From DATAQC01 sp051005135 (lineage in GTDB: Bacteria > Actinomycetota > Acidimicrobiia > Acidimicrobiales > AC-14), in the NCBI GenBank assembly GCA_051005135.1, contig JBPCJQ010000032.1:1-9850 (forward strand): 9,850 nt of DNA, in the 5' to 3' direction. This document shows positions 1 to 6,758 of this stretch, in pieces. A model generated the notes under the pieces. The model saw nothing but the letters and a program-made list of their open reading frames with translations. It was not told the DNA's origin and made no database searches. Position numbers and translations under genes: made by a program. Each line of letters opens with the position of its first letter. Position 1 is the first letter of the stretch.

Positions 1-1689
1 GGCGACGGCATCAACGGGATCACCGAGGCGCTGCGGCGCCACCAGGACCGCATGCGCTTCGTCCTCGTCCACCACGAGGAAGCGGCCGCCTTCATGGCCA
101 CCGGCTACGCCAAGTCCACCGGTCGCCTGGGTGTGTGCCTGGCCACCTCCGGGCCCGGTGGGGTCCATCTGCTCAACGGCCTCTACGACGCCAAGCTAGA
201 CCACCAGCCGGTGCTGGCCATCACCGGCATGCAGGAGACCCAGCTGCTGGGCACCGGGTACCAGCAAGAGGTGCACCTGGAGAAGCTGTACGAGAACGTG
301 GCCGATTACGACGTGATGGTCCACGTGCCCGTGCAGATTCCCACCCTGGTCGACCTGGCCGTGCGCCACGCCCTGGCCCGGCGCACCGTCTCCCACATCA
401 CCTTTCCCAACGACATCCAGCTCGCCCCAGCGGATGAGAACCCATGGAGCTCGGTGGCCCCGGCCACCACGCCCCACACCGCACCGGTGTTCATCGCCGC
501 CCCCGGCGTGCCCCGGGCCGCGGATCTGGCCCGGGCCGCCGAGGTGCTCAACGCCGGGACGAAGGTGGTGATGCTGGCCGGCGCCGGTGCCCTGCGGGCC
601 GGCGACGAGGTGCTCGCCGTCGCCGATGTGCTCGGATCACCCGTGGTCAAGACCCTGCCCGGAAAGGGCGCGGTCCCCGACGACCACCCCCTGACCACCG
701 GCGGGATCGGCCTACTGGGCACCAAGCCGTCGGAGGAGGCCATGGAGGGCGCCGACACCCTGTTCATGGTCGGCACCAACTTCCCGTATACCAAGCACCT
801 GCCCGATCCGGCCAAGGTCCAGGTGGTGCAGATCGAGGCCGACCCGATCCGGGCCGGCAACCGCATGCCCACCGCAGTGCCCCTGGTGGGCGACTCGGCT
901 GAGACCCTGCGGGCGCTGCTTCCCCTGCTGGTGCGCAAGCCTGACCGCAGCTTCCTCGAGACGGCCCAGGACGGCATGGTCGACTGGCGGGAGAAGATGG
1001 CCGCGCTCGAGCAGCCTGACCGCGACCCCATCCAGCCCCAGTACCTGATGCGAGTCATCGACCGCCTGGCCGCGGACGACGCCATACTGGCGTCGGACTC
1101 GGGGACCATCGCCACCTGGTCGGCCCGCCACTTCGACATCCGCGGCAACCGCCAGTACTACCTGTCGGGAAACCTGGCCACCATGGCCCCCGGGCTGCCG
1201 TACACGATTGCCAACCAGTGGGCCCATCCCGGACGCCAGTGCATCGCCTTTGTCGGCGACGGCGGCTTCGCCATGCTCATGGCTGAGTTCCTCACCGCCG
1301 TGCGCCACGACCTGCCCGTCAAGGTGTTCGTCAACAACAACGGCGAGTACGGTCAGATTCTGTGGGAGCAGATGGTGCTGGGCTTCCCCGAGTTCGGGGT
1401 GCGCCACCGGGGGCTGGCCAACTTCGCCCCGTGGGCCGAGGCGTGCGGGGGCAAGGGCATCCGGGTCGAGAAAGCGACCGATCTGGAAGGGGCAGTGGCC
1501 GAGGCCCTGGCCTATCCCGGTGCCGCCCTGGTGGACGTCGTCGTCAACCCTGACGAGCCACCGATGCCGCCCAAGGTCACCTACGAACAGGCCAAGGGCT
1601 TCGCCCGGGCCTTCCTCAAGGGCCAGCCCCACAAGGCCACCATCGCCAGCACCCTTTTCCGCGACAAGATCGCCGAGCTGAGGGGCTGA
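1..1689 (+). CDS. TPP-dependent enzyme, PoxB/pyruvate oxidase-like (5' end missing)
   Basis: The reading frame is open from the first base, so the true start lies upstream; 562 residues are visible and roughly 30-40 are probably missing. The three-part thiamine-diphosphate enzyme layout is clear. The N-terminal pyrimidine-binding part has the catalytic Glu in HHEEAAAF (codon 76-78), then SGPGG and the LYDAKLDHQPV stretch. The middle domain has GTNFPY and LVGDSAETL. The C-terminal part has the pyrophosphate/Mg motif GDGGFAM (1255 on) ending in VNNN (1333 on). The tail (AEACG, GIRVEKA, LVDVVV, EQAKGF) resembles E. coli PoxB more than acetolactate synthase, so oxidative decarboxylation of pyruvate or another 2-oxoacid with electrons passed through FAD to quinone is likely. 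The substrate is inferred. A related decarboxylase or acetolactate synthase is the alternative. It is the first visible gene of the four-gene cluster, and the next gene starts 3 nt after its stop. Confidence 0.85.
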   Translation, partial: GDGINGITEALRRHQDRMRFVLVHHEEAAAFMATGYAKSTGRLGVCLATSGPGGVHLLNGLYDAKLDHQPVLAITGMQETQLLGTGYQQEVHLEKLYENVADYDVMVHVPVQIPTLVDLAVRHALARRTVSHITFPNDIQLAPADENPWSSVAPATTPHTAPVFIAAPGVPRAADLARAAEVLNAGTKVVMLAGAGALRAGDEVLAVADVLGSPVVKTLPGKGAVPDDHPLTTGGIGLLGTKPSEEAMEGADTLFMVGTNFPYTKHLPDPAKVQVVQIEADPIRAGNRMPTAVPLVGDSAETLRALLPLLVRKPDRSFLETAQDGMVDWREKMAALEQPDRDPIQPQYLMRVIDRLAADDAILASDSGTIATWSARHFDIRGNRQYYLSGNLATMAPGLPYTIANQWAHPGRQCIAFVGDGGFAMLMAEFLTAVRHDLPVKVFVNNNGEYGQILWEQMVLGFPEFGVRHRGLANFAPWAEACGGKGIRVEKATDLEGAVAEALAYPGAALVDVVVNPDEPPMPPKVTYEQAKGFARAFLKGQPHKATIASTLFRDKIAELRG

Positions 1690-1692
1690 GCG

Positions 1693-2169
1693 GTGCTCGG
1701 TCTGCACACCGGCGGTCGAGACAAGCTGGTCGAAGGTGCCGTCGGCGCCCTCGACCGCCTGCTGGCCGACGTGGCCCATGGACGCTTCGAGCGGGCCTTG
1801 TCGGGCATCACCGCCGTCTCGGCCTTGGTCACCGGCGCCGAGATCTTCCTGGAGCACGACCGGGCCAGCTTCGGCAACCGGATGATGTGGGTGCCGGTGG
1901 TGCTCACCCCGTTCGTGGCCGGCGCCGGCGTCGGCGGTGTGTTCAGCAAGAGCCTGGCCAAGACCATCCTCCCGGCCGTTTCGCTGCTGGCGTTGGCCAA
2001 CGGCCTACAGGGCACCTACCTCCACGTCAGGGGCATCGCCCAGCGCCCCGGCGGGTGGCGCTACGCCCGCTACAACGCAGAGATGGGCCCGCCGCTGTTC
2101 GCCCCGTTGCTGTTCTCGATGGTGGGCGGGATGGGCCTGCTGGCCGCCGTGCTGCGCCGGGAGGACTGA
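1693..2169 (+). CDS. Small four-helix membrane protein of unknown function
   Basis: This 158-residue protein has a GTG start preceded by AGGGGC (1681-1686), and begins 3 nt after the stop of the TPP enzyme. I do not recognise a named family. Four hydrophobic segments are visible at about residues 35-54, 65-85, 90-110 and 132-154. An amphipathic N-terminus precedes them and a short charged tail (LRRED) follows. Histidines H55 and H111 fall at the ends of the first and third segments, which would place them on the same side of the membrane; a glycine-rich stretch (about 76-83) lies in segment two. It sits between a TPP oxidase and the two dehydrogenase subunits, with 1 nt to the next gene. That suggests a membrane anchor or electron-transfer partner for the dehydrogenase, which is inference. 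The frame is well supported by the hydrophobic pattern and the tight junctions on both sides. Confidence 0.8.
   Translation: MLGLHTGGRDKLVEGAVGALDRLLADVAHGRFERALSGITAVSALVTGAEIFLEHDRASFGNRMMWVPVVLTPFVAGAGVGGVFSKSLAKTILPAVSLLALANGLQGTYLHVRGIAQRPGGWRYARYNAEMGPPLFAPLLFSMVGGMGLLAAVLRRED
2159..2165 (+). promoter_or_regulatory. Ribosome binding site that fixes the subunit 3 start
   Basis: GGGAGGA lies 5 nt before the GTG at 2171 and overlaps the last codons of the membrane-protein gene. It supports GTG 2171 as the start, although the same frame stays open far upstream (back to 1937) within the previous gene. Confidence 0.6.
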
Positions 2170-2170
2170 G

Positions 2171-2821
2171 GTGGGCGCCACCCCGGGCGACCACGACCGG
2201 TTTCCCGGCTTCGACGTGCTCGGCCAAGCCCCCGGCTGGGACGCCGTCACCCAGGGGGTGGTCCTGGGTCGCCTCGGAGCGCGGCCGCCCTTGCGCTTTT
2301 TCAGCGTCGACGAGGAAGCGGCGTGCCGGCCTCTGCTCGACCGGCTGCTGGCCCAGGACAACGAGCCACGGATCCCGGTGTTCGAGCTAATCGACGTTCG
2401 TCTGGCCGAGGACGAGACCGACGGCTATCGGTACGACGACATGCCCCCCGACGCCGACGCGTGGAGAGTGTCGCTGCGCGCCCTCGACGACGAGGCGCGC
2501 GAACGCCGCCAGCGGATGTTCGCCGAGCTCGACCGGGCCGAGCAGATCGAGCTCCTGGAGGCGGTGCGCACCGGCGGGCACTGGCGGGGCCTGCCTGCGG
2601 CCCGGCTGTGGAGCATGTGGCTGCGCTACGCGTGCGCCGCCTTCTACTCCCACCCGTGGGCCTGGAACGAGATCGGCTTCGGGGGCCCGGCCTACCCGCG
2701 GGGCTACAAGGCCCTTGGCCTCGATCACCGCGAGAACTGGGAGCGGCCCGAGGCCGACGCCCGCGACCCGCAGCCGTGGGCTCGGCGGGTCGAGGCGGCC
2801 CGGGCCCGGCACCGGCCGTGA
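2171..2821 (+). CDS. Gluconate 2-dehydrogenase subunit 3-like protein
   Basis: This 216-residue protein matches the gluconate 2-dehydrogenase subunit 3 pattern. RFFSVDEEAACRPLLDRLL (about 42-60) is followed by RIPVFELIDVRL (67-78) and GYRYDDMPPD (85-94). Next come an Arg/Asp-rich helical stretch and AEQIELLEAV. The conserved C-terminal end has YSHPWAWNEIGFGGPAYPRGY (159-179). In known complexes this subunit binds the GMC flavoprotein and often carries a Tat signal that exports both. Here the N-terminus has no twin-arginine motif and no hydrophobic segment, so export is not supported by the sequence. Its stop overlaps the flavoprotein start by 4 nt (GTGA), which indicates translational coupling and a 1:1 complex. 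The start is set by a good Shine-Dalgarno site 5 nt upstream. Confidence 0.88.
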   Translation: MGATPGDHDRFPGFDVLGQAPGWDAVTQGVVLGRLGARPPLRFFSVDEEAACRPLLDRLLAQDNEPRIPVFELIDVRLAEDETDGYRYDDMPPDADAWRVSLRALDDEARERRQRMFAELDRAEQIELLEAVRTGGHWRGLPAARLWSMWLRYACAAFYSHPWAWNEIGFGGPAYPRGYKALGLDHRENWERPEADARDPQPWARRVEAARARHRP

Positions 2822-4458
2822 CGCGCGGAGGGGTCCGGGCCCGCAACGCCTCGGCCTGGCTGCTGCCTAACGACGGCACCCGCACGAACCACGGCTTGCG
2901 CGACGGCATGCGGCGCTTCGACGACCGCGACGAGGTCGACATCGTGATCGTGGGCTGCGGTGCCGGCGGCGGCGTGCTGGCCCAGCGCCTGGCCCGGGCC
3001 GGGTGGTCGGTGGTGGCCATGGACGCCGGTCCCTTCTGGGATCCCGACCGCGACTGGGTGAGCGACGAGCGGGGCTCGCATCACCTCTACTGGACCGAGC
3101 CCCGGGTGATCGCCGGCGACGACCCTGTGCCCCTCGGTGCCAACAACTCGGGGCGGGGTGTGGGCGGCGGCACCGTGCACTTCGCTGGCTACACCCCGCG
3201 TTTGCACCCATCGGACTTCCACACCCGCACCCTCGACGGTGTGGGCGCCGACTGGCCCATCACCTACCGGGAGCTGAAGCCCTACTACATCGACATCGAG
3301 GCCGAGTTGCCCGTCGCCGGCCAGCACTGGCCCTGGGGCGACCCGCACCGCTACCCCCAGTCCCCCCACCCGGTGAGCGGACAGGGCCTGCTGTTCATCC
3401 GGGGCTGCCAGCGACTGGGCATCGACGTGCGGGTCGGGCCGGTGGCCATCACCAACGGCCGCTTCGGCAACCGCCCCCACTGCATCTACCGGGGCTTCTG
3501 CCTGCAGGGCTGCAAGGTCAACGCGAAGGCGTCGACGCTGATCACCCACGTGCCCGACGCCCTTGCTCACGGCGCCGAGGTCCGGGCTGACTCCATGGTC
3601 AGCCGGGTGGAGATCGGCCCCGACGGGCGGGCCACCGGCGTCGTGTACTCGCGCGACGGCGTCGAGCGCTTCCAGCGGGCCCGGGTGGTGGCCGTGGCCG
3701 GCTACGCCATCGAGACCCCCCGGCTGCTGCTGAACTCGGCGTCGCCCCGCTTCCCCAATGGCCTGGGCAACGACTTCGACCTCGTCGGGCGCTACGTGAT
3801 GGTCCAGGGCGCAGCCCAGACTGCGGGGCGCTTCGCCGAGGAGGTGCGGATGTACAAGGCGCCGCCGCCCGAGGTCTCCACCGAGGCGTTCTACGAAACC
3901 GACCCCGCGGTCAACTACAAGCGCGGCTTCTCCATCCAGTGCGTCGGGCCGCTGCCGATCACCTGGGCAGAGCACGTGGTGGCCGAGGGACATTGGGGCG
4001 ACGTGCTGCGGGAGTACCTGCGCGACTACGTCCACTGGGCCACCATCGGCGTGCTCTGCGAGTTCCTGGCATTGCCCGACAACCGGGTGACGCTGGCGGA
4101 TGAGACCGACCGTCGAGGCCTGCCCGTCGCCCGCTTCTCCTATTCCCAGTGTGACAACGACCGCGCCCTGATGCGGGCCGGCACCGAGAAGATGACCGAG
4201 ATCATGCTCGCGGCGGGGGCTGAGGACGCGGTGACGATCAACCGCTACGCCCACCTGGTGGGCGGTTGCCGGATGGCCGCCGACGAGCGCTCCGGTGTGG
4301 TCGACGCCAACCTCCGAAGCTTCGCGGTGCCCAACCTCTATATCACCGACGGGAGCGTGCTACCCACCCAGGGCAGCGCCAACCCGGCGCTCACCATCAT
4401 GGCGCTTGCCGCCCGGGCCGGCGACTACCTGGCGGGGGCCAACCGCTTCGGCGCATGA
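2818..4458 (+). CDS. GMC-family FAD dehydrogenase, gluconate 2-dehydrogenase large subunit-like
   Basis: This 546-residue flavoprotein oxidises an alcohol or sugar-type substrate; the exact substrate is not evident. The FAD dinucleotide-binding fold starts at residue 42 (IVIVGCGAGGG, glycines 46, 48, 51). GRGVGGGTVHFAG is the second FAD-contact region. Near the C-terminus, catalytic His479 (HLVGGCRM) and Asn522 (NPALTIMALAAR) follow GMC rules. C222, C228 and C232 form CX5CX3C, the spacing of the [3Fe-4S] ligands in bacterial FAD-glucose dehydrogenase. The GTG at 2818 overlaps the preceding stop. I chose it over Met31 because the LPNDGTRTNHGLRDG segment before Met31 looks like the conserved N-terminus of this subfamily. 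No signal peptide is seen, as expected when a partner subunit or none directs location. No cytochrome c subunit gene follows; the next gene is convergent. Confidence 0.9.
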   Translation: MTRGGVRARNASAWLLPNDGTRTNHGLRDGMRRFDDRDEVDIVIVGCGAGGGVLAQRLARAGWSVVAMDAGPFWDPDRDWVSDERGSHHLYWTEPRVIAGDDPVPLGANNSGRGVGGGTVHFAGYTPRLHPSDFHTRTLDGVGADWPITYRELKPYYIDIEAELPVAGQHWPWGDPHRYPQSPHPVSGQGLLFIRGCQRLGIDVRVGPVAITNGRFGNRPHCIYRGFCLQGCKVNAKASTLITHVPDALAHGAEVRADSMVSRVEIGPDGRATGVVYSRDGVERFQRARVVAVAGYAIETPRLLLNSASPRFPNGLGNDFDLVGRYVMVQGAAQTAGRFAEEVRMYKAPPPEVSTEAFYETDPAVNYKRGFSIQCVGPLPITWAEHVVAEGHWGDVLREYLRDYVHWATIGVLCEFLALPDNRVTLADETDRRGLPVARFSYSQCDNDRALMRAGTEKMTEIMLAAGAEDAVTINRYAHLVGGCRMAADERSGVVDANLRSFAVPNLYITDGSVLPTQGSANPALTIMALAARAGDYLAGANRFGA

Positions 4459-4465
4459 GATGCGC
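4451..4465. terminator. Small inverted repeat between the convergent operons
   Basis: GCGCAT and ATGCGC form a perfect 6-bp stem with a 3-nt GAG loop, overlapping the TGA stop (4456-4458) of the GMC gene. Only 30 bp separate the two convergent stop codons, and this is the only hairpin I see there. There is no T-run on either side, so it is at best a weak or factor-assisted bidirectional terminator, and it could be chance. Confidence 0.3.
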
Positions 4466-4488
4466 AGGGAGAAGGTGTCGGCACGAAC

Positions 4489-5973
4489 TCAGCGCTTCGA
4501 CAGCTCCTCGGTCCGGCGCTTGCGGTTGCCGAGGCGGCCGAGTGCCCGCAGCACCGTCCACACCCACCCGGTGCGGGGGGCTCGCTCCGGCCGGCCGGGC
4601 TGGGCGGCCGGCGAACGGTCCCCGTCGTCGTCGCCGCCAGATAGGCGCTGCCGGATGCGCTCCTTGTCGTCCTCCAGCTCGTCGGCGCCGGAGAGGTCGC
4701 GGCACACCTTCCAGGTGATCAGCGCCGCCAGCACGGGCGCGACCACCAGGAGCACGTCGAGCACGACCGTCACCGTGGGGATCGGCGTGGAGAACTTCTG
4801 GGCCACGACGTCCTGGGACCCGGCGACGAAGAGCACGAAGTAGAAGGCCAGGGTGGCAACGCCGATCGAGGTCCGCATCGGGTGCTCCCGGGGGCGGTCG
4901 AGCAACTGGTGCTCAGCGGTGTCGCCGGTGACCAGTCGTTCCAGGAACGGCCACAGGTACAGCAGCCCGAAGGTGAGGCCGGGAAGGACCACGGCGGGAA
5001 GGAACAGCTCCGACACGGTGTAGCCGAACACGTCGAAGCGCAAGCCCGCCGGGGCCAGGCGGAGAGCTCCCTCCACCCAACCCATGTACCAGTCGGGCTG
5101 TGAGGCGGTGCTCACGGCCGACGGTTGGAAGGGGCCGTAGAGCCAGATGGGGTTGATCTGGGCCAGGCCCCCGAGGAAGGCGGTCACCGCGAAGACGCCC
5201 GCCAGCAGCCCGACGGAACGAGCGGTGTAGGTGGGCCAGAGGCGGGAGCCGACGATGTTGGTTTCCTTCCGCCCGGGCCCGGGGAACTGCGTGTGCTTCT
5301 GGCGCCACAGGATGGCCAGGTGGGCGCCCAGGAGCCCAGCGATCACGGCGGGGATGATCAGCACGTGGAGCACGAACAGCCGGGAGATGATGTCGGGCGA
5401 CGGGAACTCGCCGCCGAAGACCAAGAAAGCGGCCCAGGTGCCCACGACGGGTACGGCCAGGGCGATGGAGTACCCGATGCGCAGGCCGGTGCCCGACAGC
5501 AGGTCGTCGGGCAGCGAGTACCCGCTGAAGCCGTTGAAGATCACCAGCACGAACAAGGTCATCCCGATGATCCAGTTGACCTCGCGCGGCCGGCGGAAGG
5601 CGCCGGTGAAGAAGACCCGGCAGAGGTGCACGAAGATGGCGCCGGCAAAGATGAGGGCGGCCCAATGGTGCATCTGGCGGAACACCAGGCCGGCCCGGAC
5701 ATCGAAGCTCAGCCGTACCGTCGAGTTGAACGCCTCCGACATGTGCAGGCCCTTGAGAGGGACGTAGCTGCCGTTGTACACGACCTCCTTGGCGCTGGGA
5801 CTGAAGAAGAACGACAGGTAGACACCGGTCGTGATCAGCACCACGAAGCAGTACAGGGCGATCTCGCCGAGCATGAACGACCAGTTGTCGGGGAAGATCT
5901 TGTCGAGGGCGCTGCGGGTGAAGTGGGCGATGCCGAGTCGGTTGTCGAACCACCGGAACGTGCGGTCGATCAC
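4489..5973 (-). CDS. qcrB: Cytochrome bc-complex cytochrome b subunit (QcrB-like)
   Basis: This 494-residue membrane protein is the quinol-oxidising cytochrome b of a bc-type complex. Four heme-ligand histidines are visible. H102 and H116 lie in helix B (MHHWAALIF...VHL, 13 residues between). H203 and H218 lie in helix D (LHVLIIP...GAHL, 14 between, the longer spacing seen in b6f and Gram-positive cytochromes). The Qo-site loop appears as PDWY (293-296), a PEWY variant. The N-terminal four-helix and C-terminal helix regions are fused in one chain. A charged cytoplasmic tail of about 65 residues follows the last helix (about 398-420). The start is GTG (5971-5973), overlapping the ctaG-like stop by 4 nt; the frame runs on far upstream but only as a shadow inside that gene. 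It is the last gene of the oxidase operon. No Rieske or cytochrome c1 gene is adjacent within the window. Confidence 0.92.
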   Translation of the reverse strand: MIDRTFRWFDNRLGIAHFTRSALDKIFPDNWSFMLGEIALYCFVVLITTGVYLSFFFSPSAKEVVYNGSYVPLKGLHMSEAFNSTVRLSFDVRAGLVFRQMHHWAALIFAGAIFVHLCRVFFTGAFRRPREVNWIIGMTLFVLVIFNGFSGYSLPDDLLSGTGLRIGYSIALAVPVVGTWAAFLVFGGEFPSPDIISRLFVLHVLIIPAVIAGLLGAHLAILWRQKHTQFPGPGRKETNIVGSRLWPTYTARSVGLLAGVFAVTAFLGGLAQINPIWLYGPFQPSAVSTASQPDWYMGWVEGALRLAPAGLRFDVFGYTVSELFLPAVVLPGLTFGLLYLWPFLERLVTGDTAEHQLLDRPREHPMRTSIGVATLAFYFVLFVAGSQDVVAQKFSTPIPTVTVVLDVLLVVAPVLAALITWKVCRDLSGADELEDDKERIRQRLSGGDDDGDRSPAAQPGRPERAPRTGWVWTVLRALGRLGNRKRRTEELSKR

Positions 5974-6758
5974 GGGGTGGCCACCGGTACGAGGGGGCGC
6001 CCGGGAGTGTCGCGCTCCAGGCCGCTCAGCCAGACGCCGAACAGGCAGGCGGCGGCCACCACGTAGGCCACCCCGGCGAAGGCCCACATCACCACGCCCG
6101 CCATCTGCTGGTCGGCCAGGGACGGGTACTCGGCGTACCACTGCCGGGTAGCCAGGGTGAGTGCGGCGCCGAGGGCGCTGCCGGGCAGGGCGGCGACGAA
6201 CACCACCGCGACCGCCGAGCCGTGGCGGCGGGCCGAGCCCACTCCGACGGCCCACGAGAAGACGACGGCGGTCACGAGAAAGCTGGCGTGCTCGGCCACG
6301 TGCAGGCCGTCGTGGTGGAGGGCGGCCCGGTAGGCGACAGGCAGGTGCCAGGCGACCATGACCAGGCTCTCGGCGACGAGCGCCCCCCCGGCCCACACCA
6401 GCCAGTGGGCGCTGTGGCTGCGCAGCAGACGGCGCCAGGCGGCCGAGGCACGCGGCCGCAGTCGCTCCGGGAGCGCCCAGATCAGGGTGGGCAACGGAGC
6501 GCCCAGGGCCAGGAGGGGGGCGGCCACCACGAGCAGCAGCACATGCTGGATCATGTGAGCGGTGAGGCTGTGGTCGGTCCTGGTCTCCAGGGGAGGCAGC
6601 AGGGCCAGGGCCAGGGCGATCATCCCGCCGGCGAAGACCAGCGCCTGGGAGGTGCGTACCAGGCGGCCCCGTCCGGCGGCCGCCCACGCCCGGGAGAGTC
6701 CGAGGACGTAGGCGCCGGCGATGGCGACCAGGAGCACCACGGTGGCGGGCTCAGCCAC
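5970..6758 (-). CDS. ctaG: Cytochrome c oxidase assembly protein, caa3 CtaG family
   Basis: This 262-residue polytopic membrane protein has about seven hydrophobic segments (roughly 4-22, 38-56, 70-88, 118-138, 158-176, 183-202, 220-244). Family hallmarks are visible: HMIQHVLLLVVAAPLLALGAP (H68, H72), AWHLPVAYRAAL (H138), HVAEHASFL (H153, H157) and DQQMAGVVMW near the end. The family is associated with building caa3-type oxidases, often discussed as copper-site assembly; it is unrelated to the periplasmic Cox11-type CtaG of proteobacteria. The start is GTG at 6756-6758 with a GAGG element just upstream. It overlaps the stop of the preceding gene by 8 nt, and its own stop overlaps the cytochrome b start (GTGA). 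Its place directly after the oxidase subunits fits a dedicated assembly factor. Confidence 0.88.
   Translation of the reverse strand: MAEPATVVLLVAIAGAYVLGLSRAWAAAGRGRLVRTSQALVFAGGMIALALALLPPLETRTDHSLTAHMIQHVLLLVVAAPLLALGAPLPTLIWALPERLRPRASAAWRRLLRSHSAHWLVWAGGALVAESLVMVAWHLPVAYRAALHHDGLHVAEHASFLVTAVVFSWAVGVGSARRHGSAVAVVFVAALPGSALGAALTLATRQWYAEYPSLADQQMAGVVMWAFAGVAYVVAAACLFGVWLSGLERDTPGRPLVPVATP

Noticed and set aside
1..1689. Acetolactate synthase (ilvB) for the TPP gene
   Set aside because: The C-terminal region (GIRVEKA, LVDVVV, EQAKGF) follows PoxB more closely, and no small regulatory subunit or ilvC gene follows.
2323..2817. N-terminal extension of the GMC frame upstream of GTG 2818
   Set aside because: The translation is Arg/Pro/Ala-rich shadow sequence overlapping the subunit 3 gene; the GTGA junction and family N-terminus support 2818.
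2908..2910. ATG (Met31) as an alternative start for the GMC protein
   Set aside because: It would leave enough residues for the FAD fold, but the sequence before it looks like the conserved N-terminus of the subfamily and the GTG at 2818 is coupled to the upstream stop. It stays possible but is less likely.
2725..4254. 509-codon open frame on the minus strand opposite the GMC gene
   Set aside because: The translation is a biased Gly/Val/His/Ala-rich shadow without recognisable domains, while the plus strand encodes clear GMC motifs.
5125..6066. 313-codon open frame on the plus strand opposite the cytochrome b gene
   Set aside because: It is a Gly/Glu/Gln/Asp-rich shadow of membrane helices on the other strand, with no motif.
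5974..6687. Upstream extension of the cytochrome b frame, as a possible fusion protein
   Set aside because: The extension is an Arg/Pro/Gly-rich shadow of the ctaG-like gene; cytochrome b homology begins right after the GTG at 5973.
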